In this document: positions 57,657 to 64,000 of the stretch, piece after piece | Layout: every line of letters starts with the position of its first letter | Numbering within the stretch: position 1 is the stretch's first letter | DNA from: Rheinheimera sp. UJ63 | GTDB taxonomy: Bacteria; Pseudomonadota; Gammaproteobacteria; Enterobacterales; Alteromonadaceae | Length of the DNA stretch: 64,000 nucleotides | Assembly (NCBI RefSeq): GCF_021568285.1 | Contig: NZ_JAKGTQ010000001.1 | Span: 992,001 to 1,056,000, forward strand | Reading direction: 5' to 3' | Notes under the pieces: generated by a model | The model's database searches: none | What the model was told of the DNA's origin: nothing | The model's input: the letters and a program-made list of their open reading frames with translations, nothing else | Position numbers and translations under genes: made by a program

Positions 57657-58685
57657 AACTAAACGCCAATGCAGCATTTCACCAGCAAAAAATGGCACGA
57701 TCGGCTGGCCATTCGCCAAGGTTATTTCGGTCGGTACCTGCCACTGTTGTTTTTGTAAAGTGATGCTACCGCTATTGCGAGGTAAACCGTAAAAGTCTGC
57801 GCCATAATGGCTGGCAAAGCCTTCCAGCTTTTCTAGGCAACCCAACTCATCAAACACCTGGGCATACAACTCAATGGCGCTATGAGCACTGTAACAACCG
57901 GCACAACCACAAGCTGACTCTTTGCGATGCTTTTCATGCGGCGCAGAGTCTGTACCCAGGAAAAACTTACTCGAGCCACTCGCCACCGCGGCGCGCAAGG
58001 CTTCTTGATGGGTACGACGCTTTAAAACCGGTAAGCAATAATTATGCGGCCGCACGCCACCTACTAATAAATCGTTGCGGTTTAACAATAAATGTTGTGG
58101 TGTGATGGTCGCGGCCACATTTGCAGAAGCTTCCGCTACAAAGGTTGCGGCATCAGCCGTGGTAATATGCTCAAACACCACCTTTAATTGTGGTAAACGT
58201 GTAACAATATGCTGCAAATAGCGGTCAATAAACACTTTTTCACGGTCGAAAATATCAATATCGTGATCAGTCACCTCACCGTGGATCAACAGCAACATGC
58301 CCACTTCGGCCATGGCTTCAAACACCGGATAAAGCGCGTCAAGTGCTGCTACACCCGAGGTAGAGTTGGTTGTTGCTCCAGCAGGATATAATTTAGCCGC
58401 CACCACGCCCGCCGCTTTCGCTTCAATAATATCTTGCTTGCTGGTTTTATCGGTTAAATACAATGTCACTAAAGGTTGAAATTCACTGCCCGCTGGCCGT
58501 GCCGCGAGGATGCGCTCGCGATAAGCCATCGCTTGTGCTGCGGTGGTCACGGGCGGTACTAAGTTAGGCATAACAATAGCGCGACGAAAGACCCGAGCCG
58601 TGGCCGGAACAGTTTCTAACAGCATATCACCGTCGCGAAAATGCAGATGCCAATCATCAGGGGTTTGAATGGTTAAAGTGGTCAT
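57654..58685 (-). CDS. pyrC: dihydroorotase (class II)
   Basis: 343 residues from ATG 58685 (CGGAG 7 nt upstream). Third step of pyrimidine synthesis, cyclising carbamoyl-aspartate. Zinc ligands: His13 and His15 in [11 protein letters not shown], the carboxylated Lys in [16 protein letters not shown], and the late Asp in [31 protein letters not shown] is characteristic of the E. coli PyrC type. Length agrees with the family. Confidence 0.96.
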   Translation of the reverse strand: MTTLTIQTPDDWHLHFRDGDMLLETVPATARVFRRAIVMPNLVPPVTTAAQAMAYRERILAARPAGSEFQPLVTLYLTDKTSKQDIIEAKAAGVVAAKLYPAGATTNSTSGVAALDALYPVFEAMAEVGMLLLIHGEVTDHDIDIFDREKVFIDRYLQHIVTRLPQLKVVFEHITTADAATFVAEASANVAATITPQHLLLNRNDLLVGGVRPHNYCLPVLKRRTHQEALRAAVASGSSKFFLGTDSAPHEKHRKESACGCAGCYSAHSAIELYAQVFDELGCLEKLEGFASHYGADFYGLPRNSGSITLQKQQWQVPTEITLANGQPIVPFFAGEMLHWRLV

Positions 58686-58796
58686 TAGAATGCTCCGGCA
58701 GGATGTCAAAAGTGCCTTATGATAGCAGGGAAGCAGAAATGAAGAAATTACCCAGGTCGTTTTTCAAGCCGCACTGCGACTTTTCTCAGGCATTGC

Positions 58797-58825
58797 TTTA
58801 GTCACTGCGTCGGCTCTGCTACACT
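58797..58825 (+). promoter_or_regulatory. promoter of the small acidic protein gene
   Basis: Extended -10 TGCTACACT (58817-58825) with TTTAGT (58797-58802) at 17-bp spacing. Confidence 0.45.
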
Positions 58826-58852
58826 ATTTTGTAGCAAATGAAGGAGCCCACC

Positions 58853-59005
58853 ATGTCAGAATTTGATTTCGATTTAGATCATTTAGATTTCGCAGCCGCC
58901 GAAGACTCTGTCGCAGCCACTCAAGCCGCCGTAGCCGCTGCCGAAAGCGAGCCACAATTTGGCGATGACGATGACGAATGCAGTGGCGGTGCTTGTAAAA
59001 TTTAA
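58853..59005 (+). CDS. small acidic protein with C-terminal CSGGAC
   Basis: 50 residues, too short for ordinary gene finders. ATG 58853 has a strong AAGGAG 7 nt upstream and a promoter-like sequence before it. The N-terminus alternates acidic and hydrophobic residues (SEFDFDLDHLDF), then an Ala-rich stretch, then FGDDDDECSGGACKI. The two Cys spaced four apart could bind metal or form a disulfide. Codon choice is that of a real gene. Its stop overlaps the stop of the convergent exporter gene by four bases. No family is known to me. Confidence 0.7.
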   Translation: MSEFDFDLDHLDFAAAEDSVAATQAAVAAAESEPQFGDDDDECSGGACKI

Positions 59006-60186
59006 GCTCCCTGTGGGCGCAATTGATAATAACGTGTTAATTGCGCCACTAAGATACAGATCGTACCCGCCAGCATCAACAATGAAAACGGCAATGCCGT
59101 ACCGTTGTAAAATACCCCTAATAAAGGCCCTGCCAGTGCGCCTATGCCAAAACGCAACGTTCCAATCACCGCAGTGGCGGTGCCGCTATGCTCTGGAAAC
59201 TTCATTAAAATCATCGCATCGGCATTAGTAGCCATTAGCCCTAAACTGGCCATTAACGGGGCAATACTCAGCACCGTGTACCACAGCCCTAAACCCAGAT
59301 AATTAAATAAGCTTAGTAGTGACGCGCAGCACAAAGCTAACACTAAGCCGACACCTAACATGCGTTGCGGCCCTTGCCGGGTAACCAAGCGGCTGTTAAT
59401 AAAGTTGGCAAGCATTAGCGCCGACACATTAAGCGCAAATAACACCGCGAATAGCTGCTCACTCACGCCAAAGTAACTAATATAAATAAAGGATACGGCT
59501 GTTAAAAACGTAAAAAAGCTAAAAGAGGCAAACATCGAAGTCGCAATATCTGGCCATGCTGCTTTATTAGCAAAAACTTGCCGATAACCACTAAAAAAGG
59601 CGGGTTTTACCACATCGTCTGGCCGTGTGATCTCAGGCAGGAAACGCCAACTTAAACCCACCAATAACAAAGCATAACCGGCTAACACAGCAAAAATAAC
59701 TTGCCAGTTTGCCAACACCATAATGCCACTGCCCAGCGCTGGAGCAATTAATGGCGCCAGCATCATAATCATAGATACATAAGACATACCCTTAGCGGTA
59801 TTGTGCTGATACAAATGCCGCACGATGCCAGGGATCACCACGGTTGCGGCCGCACCACAAAAGGCTTGAGCAGCGCGCCAAACTAAAAAGCTTTCGATAC
59901 TGCTAACAATACTGAGCATAATACTACTCAGTAAAAACCCACAAAGCCCCGCTAGCGCTAAAGGGCGACGCCCCAGCATGTCGGCTAAGGGCCCAAACAG
60001 CAGCATGCCTAAGGCATAAGCAGCCAGATAGATACTAAGCGATTGCTGCACCAAGGCCATAGAGGTGTTGAGATCGGTCACCATGGTTTGCATTGCCGGC
60101 AAATACATGTCGATTGCTAAAGGGGTAATAGCAATTACGGACGCGAGTAGCATAATCAGCCACAGCGAAGGGGTTGGCGCTTTCAT
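59002..60186 (-). CDS. Bcr/CflA-type multidrug exporter (MFS)
   Basis: 394 residues, twelve membrane helices. The N-terminal motif ITPLAIDMYLPAMQTM is typical of the Bcr/CflA drug:H+ antiporters. Loop 2-3 has the MFS signature GPLADMLGRRPLAL, and helix 5 holds the antiporter motif region (MMLAPLIAPALGSGI). Proton-driven efflux of drugs or metabolites from the cytoplasm; substrate unknown. Divergent from a LacI-type regulator that may control it; AGGTACC precedes ATG 60186. Confidence 0.92.
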   Translation of the reverse strand: MKAPTPSLWLIMLLASVIAITPLAIDMYLPAMQTMVTDLNTSMALVQQSLSIYLAAYALGMLLFGPLADMLGRRPLALAGLCGFLLSSIMLSIVSSIESFLVWRAAQAFCGAAATVVIPGIVRHLYQHNTAKGMSYVSMIMMLAPLIAPALGSGIMVLANWQVIFAVLAGYALLLVGLSWRFLPEITRPDDVVKPAFFSGYRQVFANKAAWPDIATSMFASFSFFTFLTAVSFIYISYFGVSEQLFAVLFALNVSALMLANFINSRLVTRQGPQRMLGVGLVLALCCASLLSLFNYLGLGLWYTVLSIAPLMASLGLMATNADAMILMKFPEHSGTATAVIGTLRFGIGALAGPLLGVFYNGTALPFSLLMLAGTICILVAQLTRYYQLRPQGA

Positions 60187-60255
60187 TTGAGGTACCTCCA
60201 GAGGAGCTGCATAGTACCGTTACAACACGATGCTGACTAGCAGGTTTTTTCGTAA

Positions 60256-60271
60256 GAACAAGCGCTTATTC
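60256..60271. promoter_or_regulatory. LacI-family operator candidate
   Basis: GAACAAGCGCTTATTC is a 16-bp palindrome broken at one pair only, with core AAGCGCTT and central CG as in LacI/GalR-family operators. It lies between the divergent exporter and LacI-type genes. Confidence 0.55.
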
Positions 60272-60399
60272 ACCTAAAATACCGTATTGTCGACAGATTT
60301 AGACTGCGTTGAATCTTCTGCCAATAAGCTCTATGATGATGAGGGTTTGTTGAATCTGACACGCTGCAGTGTTTTGACGGTAACCGCATCGAGTAACGC

Positions 60400-61431
60400 A
60401 TGAAAGAAAAAGCTACGTCTTTTGATATCGCCTATTTAGCTGGAGTGTCGCAATCTACCGTTTCTCGGGCATTACGCAATAGCCCGCAAGTGAATCAAGA
60501 AACGCGCGAAAAGGTGCAAGCGATTGCCCGCCAGCTTAATTATAAGGTCGATAAAAACGCCAGCAACCTGCGTAAACAACGCAGTAGTACGCTCGCGTTG
60601 CTGTTATTTGAAGACCCCACCACCGATGAATCCCTGATTAATCCGTTTTTTCTGTCAATGCTGGGTAGCATCACCCGAGCCTGTGCCAAGCGCGGCCAAG
60701 ATCTGCTCGTGTCGTTTCAGCAACTTAGTAACGACTGGCATGCCGATTATGAAGACAGTAAAAAAGCCGATGGTATTATTTTGCTTGGTTACGGCGACTA
60801 TGTGGATTACGAAGAAAAATTAGCTAAGCTGTTAGCGCAAGAAACCCACTTTGTTTGCTGGGGTGCCGAAGTATTAGGCCATCCGGAATTTACTATTCGC
60901 AGTAATAATTGGCAGGGTGGCAAATTAGCCGGCGCGCATTTAATTTCCACCGGCCATCGTAACTTTGCCTTTATTGGTAACGCCTCTGAAGGTAGCCCAG
61001 AGTTTAGTGCTCGTTATCAAGGTTTTATTGAGGCGTTAGTCAGTGCTGGCATTAACGCTGCGGATGTGCCGCACCATGATGCGATCTCCACCGAAAGCGC
61101 CGGCGATATCGCCACCGAGCAACTGTTAAAAAGTGGTCAGCCGGTCGATGCCATTTTTTGCGCGAGCGATTTAATCGCTATTGGCGTGATCCGCTGCTTA
61201 AAACGCAACGGCATTCGTGTTCCGGAACAAATTGCCGTGATGGGCTTTGATGATATCCCTGCCGCCTCTTTTGCCTCGCCCGGTTTAAGTACGATCCAGC
61301 AAGACACCAGCAAAGCCGGAGAAATGCTCGTCAATAACCTGATGAACCTGATTACCAACCAACCGATCACCGATAACCTGATTGAACCTAAGCTGGTGAT
61401 CCGTCAATCTTGCGGTGCCACGTCGGCTTGA
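60400..61431 (+). CDS. LacI-family transcriptional regulator
   Basis: 343 residues. The N-terminal helix-turn-helix is about 5-30 (SFDIAYLAGVSQSTVSRALRNSPQVNQETR) with hinge helix about 45-58 (NYKVDKNASNLRKQ). The periplasmic-binding-like effector domain follows to the end, with VDAIFCASDLIAIGVIRCLKRNGIRVPEQIAVMGFDDIP typical of the family. Effector unknown. ATG 60400 has no strong Shine-Dalgarno. It probably represses itself and the divergent exporter. Its last 28 nt overlap the convergent SulP gene. Confidence 0.9.
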   Translation: MKEKATSFDIAYLAGVSQSTVSRALRNSPQVNQETREKVQAIARQLNYKVDKNASNLRKQRSSTLALLLFEDPTTDESLINPFFLSMLGSITRACAKRGQDLLVSFQQLSNDWHADYEDSKKADGIILLGYGDYVDYEEKLAKLLAQETHFVCWGAEVLGHPEFTIRSNNWQGGKLAGAHLISTGHRNFAFIGNASEGSPEFSARYQGFIEALVSAGINAADVPHHDAISTESAGDIATEQLLKSGQPVDAIFCASDLIAIGVIRCLKRNGIRVPEQIAVMGFDDIPAASFASPGLSTIQQDTSKAGEMLVNNLMNLITNQPITDNLIEPKLVIRQSCGATSA

Positions 61432-63164
61432 GTTGCTAGCTCAACAGATGGCGGCAATGCCTCTAGCGCTTCACGTAAGGTGGCATAAAAGGTTAGCCGA
61501 CCGGGTTCTGCCACTACCCCCGCTTTCGCTAAGGTTTTTAATGGCTGAAATTGCAAGTCGGCAATAATCAACTCAATGCCGTTAGTCTGACAACTGTGTC
61601 GCAGTTTTTCTAAAGCCGCCAAGCCACCGGCATCTAATAGCGTAACGCCATCCATATACAACACTAAACCACGCTGCTTTTCAGCTAACAGCGCAATTTC
61701 TGCAAAAATACGATCGGCGGCGGCAAAAAACAGTGGGCCACTAATTTTTAAGACTTTCCAACCCGCGGGTAACGGTTGACCAATATGCTTGCGACTTGCC
61801 GAGATGTCCGTGACCTTGGTCATGGCGGCGATATCTTTCATAAACAAGATTGTTGCTAACAGAATGCCGGTTGTGATGGCCAGTACCATATCAAAAATAA
61901 CGGTTAGCGACAGACACACCAAGAAAACCCAAACATCACTGCGCGGCGCAGTTTTTAATAGATGCAGTGCCTTGGGGGCCTCACTCATGCCCCACGCCAC
62001 CATCACCAATAACGCGGCCAAAGCCGCCATGGGCATGTAAGCGAGCACAGGGGTTAACAATAATAAGGCCAGCAATACCACAAGCGCGTGGATCATCGCT
62101 GAGATAGGTGATTGCGCACCAGCATTCAAGTTCGCAGCCGAGCGAGCCAGCGCCGCTGTCGCGGTAATACCCCCGAAAAACGGCGTAATAATATTACCGA
62201 TACCTTGCCCCATTAACTCGCTATTTGCACTATGGCGTTGGCCGCTACTGTTATCCAATACCACCGCACACAATAACGACTCAATCGCACCAAGCATGGC
62301 AATGGCAAAGGCGGCGGCCAGCAGATCTTTTGCCAACTGCCAACTAAAACTCAGCGCTACACCATCAGGCCCAGGGCGATTCCAAGGCCAATCAAAATAA
62401 GGTAAATACGACGGCACGCCGGCAGCGACAGCACCATCTTCTGCTATATAAGTAAACCGCGAGGCAATAGTGGGTACATCTGCGCCGAATTGCAGCAATA
62501 ACAACCCTAGCAAGGTGCCGATAAACAATGCCGGTAAATGCGGTGGAATGGGGGTGTGAAGTCGGCGCCAACCAAGCATAACGGCTAAGGTCACTACCGC
62601 CACCAGCAAGCTAGGCCAAGCGGTTTGGGGTAATGCTTGTGCTAACACTAAAATTTTATCGCCAAAATGCTCGGGCAAAGCGGCTAACGGTAACCCCAAA
62701 AAGTCTTTGACCTGCAAAATGACAATAACAATTGCAATACCCGAGGTAAAACCTAAGGTGACTGACTCAGGGATATATTCAATTAAACGGCCCAAGCGCA
62801 ATAAGGCCATAGCGACCAGTAATAAACCAGATAGCACAGAGGCAATTAATAAGCCGCTTAAACCATACTTCACGGCAATAGGGTATAGGATCACCACAAA
62901 GGCGGCGGTGGGCCCAGAAATGCTATAACGCGAGCCTCCGGTTAGCGCAATCACAAAACCGGCGATAATAGCCGTATACAGACCGTATTGCGGCGGCACA
63001 CCCGATGCAATCGCCAACGCCATAGCCAGTGGAATGGCAATAATGCCCACGGTAACGCCGGCTAACAGATCTTTGAATAATTTTTGCCGCGTGTAACCTT
63101 CAGCCAAAATCTCGCGTAGCGCATGACCAATACGCAAAGAAAACAAATGGGCGCGATGAGACAA
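61404..63164 (-). CDS. SulP-family anion transporter with STAS domain
   Basis: 586 residues. Membrane domain about 25-430 with the SulP signature: KDLLAGVTVGIIAIPLAMALAIASGVPPQYGLYTAIIAGF, GGSRYSISGPTAAFVVI, and NSELMGQGIGNIITPFFGGITATAALARSAANLNAGAQSP. A C-terminal STAS domain, about 460-570 (LKISGPLFFAAADRIFAEI, VLYMDGVTLLDAGGLAALEKL), resembles anti-sigma antagonists. Such proteins import sulfate, bicarbonate or dicarboxylates; which one is not clear. No carbonic anhydrase gene is adjacent. Confidence 0.93.
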   Translation of the reverse strand: MSHRAHLFSLRIGHALREILAEGYTRQKLFKDLLAGVTVGIIAIPLAMALAIASGVPPQYGLYTAIIAGFVIALTGGSRYSISGPTAAFVVILYPIAVKYGLSGLLIASVLSGLLLVAMALLRLGRLIEYIPESVTLGFTSGIAIVIVILQVKDFLGLPLAALPEHFGDKILVLAQALPQTAWPSLLVAVVTLAVMLGWRRLHTPIPPHLPALFIGTLLGLLLLQFGADVPTIASRFTYIAEDGAVAAGVPSYLPYFDWPWNRPGPDGVALSFSWQLAKDLLAAAFAIAMLGAIESLLCAVVLDNSSGQRHSANSELMGQGIGNIITPFFGGITATAALARSAANLNAGAQSPISAMIHALVVLLALLLLTPVLAYMPMAALAALLVMVAWGMSEAPKALHLLKTAPRSDVWVFLVCLSLTVIFDMVLAITTGILLATILFMKDIAAMTKVTDISASRKHIGQPLPAGWKVLKISGPLFFAAADRIFAEIALLAEKQRGLVLYMDGVTLLDAGGLAALEKLRHSCQTNGIELIIADLQFQPLKTLAKAGVVAEPGRLTFYATLREALEALPPSVELATQADVAPQD

Positions 63165-63283
63165 AACAGACTCCGCTGATCTGGCCTAAACAATACATCA
63201 CTATAGCGCAGCAATTTTGCTAAACCTATGCACTTTTAGTCTCAGATGGCATAGTTATAAACCCTTTTAACTGCCGCTTAACG

Positions 63284-63310
63284 CAAAAACGCTGTTCGAA
63301 AACAGCGTTT
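63284..63310 (-). terminator. terminator of the cytochrome b561 operon
   Basis: On the minus strand AAACGCTGTT/AACAGCGTTT (10-bp stem, 63310-63287) closes on a TTCG tetraloop and is followed by TTG within a T-run. Confidence 0.8.
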
Positions 63311-63343
63311 AGATTCAATTAGGTGCATTGAGTCGCGATGGCT

Positions 63344-63877
63344 TTATGGTGTTTTTTTTAGCATGCTCGCCAGTACCCCATCACGTTTAATGAAACCATG
63401 CTGCAATGCTGCGCTGATATGCAGAATAATTAACAGCATCAGTAGCAAACTTGCCCAGCCATGCAGCTCGCGTAATAAGCCATAATGGGCTAAATCAGTT
63501 GCTAGCAGCATCGGCAAACTGACATCGAACAGCACCACCGGCAATCCAGCAGCATTTTGCATTAAATAACCCGACAGCGGCATTAACACCAACAACAAAT
63601 AAAAAGCAAAATGGGTGAGTTTCGCGGCCCACTTTTGCCATAACGGCAGCGAACTGGGTAAAGCCGGAACCTGCGTAGTCAACCGCAGATAAATTCGCAG
63701 CAATACAGCACAAGCAGCGAATAACCCAGCCATTTTATGCCACGTAAGCAATTGTTGCTGCCAAACCCCTAATGCACTAACCATCGTTAAGCCAGCCAGC
63801 AATAAAGACAATACTAATGCCGCCATCAGCCAGTGCATCAAGCGCATAGCTAATGAGTACGTTGCCGGATTATTCAT
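63344..63877 (-). CDS. cytochrome b561 family protein
   Basis: 177 residues, four membrane helices with the b561 histidines: RLMHWLMAALV, LTWHKMAGLFAA, LLRELHGWASLLLMLLIILHISAAL. It would pass electrons between quinol and a periplasmic acceptor. Its start overlaps the end of the catalase-like gene upstream (ATGAATAA), so the two are coupled; this pairing of catalase-related peroxidase with b561 is seen in other proteobacteria. Confidence 0.9.
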   Translation of the reverse strand: MNNPATYSLAMRLMHWLMAALVLSLLLAGLTMVSALGVWQQQLLTWHKMAGLFAACAVLLRIYLRLTTQVPALPSSLPLWQKWAAKLTHFAFYLLLVLMPLSGYLMQNAAGLPVVLFDVSLPMLLATDLAHYGLLRELHGWASLLLMLLIILHISAALQHGFIKRDGVLASMLKKTP

Positions 63878-64000
63878 GCTGTTTCCCTACCACTGATTGC
63901 ACTAATACTTCACGCGCTCGGCGCCGATGTGACTCGGCATAAGCAGCAGCGCGCGCACGTAAAATCGGATCGGCGGTTGGCGCAACACCACGAGGTAACA
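63870..64000 (-). CDS. catalase-family peroxidase, C-terminal end (runs off the right edge)
   Basis: Reverse-strand open frame of 43 codons ending at TAA 63870. It includes LPRGVAPTADPILRARAAAY and AESHRRRAREVL. The DPIL.AR..AY..S..RR pattern is the C-terminus of SrpA-type catalase-related peroxidases. The fragment is short, so the call leans on the neighbouring b561 gene, its usual partner. Confidence 0.6.
   Translation of the reverse strand, partial: LPRGVAPTADPILRARAAAYAESHRRRAREVLVQSVVGKQHE

Overview
The window is a piece of a gammaproteobacterial chromosome, most like the Rheinheimera/Alishewanella/Arsukibacterium group. That placement is an inference from the gene set and protein similarity to E. 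coli and Alteromonadales homologues; no 16S rRNA gene is present. The DNA is gene-dense, with many translationally coupled operons (TAATG or ATGA junctions), and shows no prophage, CRISPR array or transposase gene.

Layout: the end of add; a chemotaxis receptor; tRNA-Leu(UAA); a GbsR/MarR-type regulator in front of a CIO-type cytochrome bd oxidase (perfect FNR box upstream); yqhA; a DUF885 lipoprotein; leuLABCD with a readable attenuator; a membrane-anchored unknown; a TRIC-type channel; a complete nine-gene N-type (alternative, possibly Na+-translocating) ATPase operon atpDCQRBEFAG; fumC; yigZ; an S41 protease; and a DUF418 membrane protein.

The most notable locus (27641-34027) is a tightly coupled four-gene operon. 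It encodes an SMC/MukB-like ATPase with a hinge, a MukE-like protein, a MukF/kleisin-like protein and a TOPRIM-domain protein. This is the composition of Wadjet/MksBEFG plasmid-defence condensins, but with the gene order reversed (ATPase first) and with divergent proteins. A small superinfection-immunity-family membrane protein is encoded convergently just beyond it.

Further right are an amidohydrolase, an ECF sigma factor with a membrane partner, glpK-glpD, a histidine phosphatase, an M14 peptidase and a periplasmic STVNG-repeat protein. A region of interspersed palindromic repeats flanks a DUF4258/HTH toxin-antitoxin-like pair. Then come a lipoprotein cytochrome c, a SWIM-SNF2 helicase, and an envelope triad (MMPL/RND transporter, LolA-like protein, FimV-core-plus-beta-barrel protein). 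The window closes with comM, pyrC, a 50-residue acidic protein, a Bcr/CflA exporter divergent from a LacI regulator with an operator-like palindrome between them, a SulP transporter, and cytochrome b561 with the tail of a catalase-like gene.

Most of the window is housekeeping. The accessory-looking parts are the N-ATPase operon, the condensin/TOPRIM operon with its neighbour, and the 44.9-47.3 kb repeat/TA region. Start codons were adjusted where a Shine-Dalgarno sequence or family alignment favours an internal start; each case is stated in its entry.
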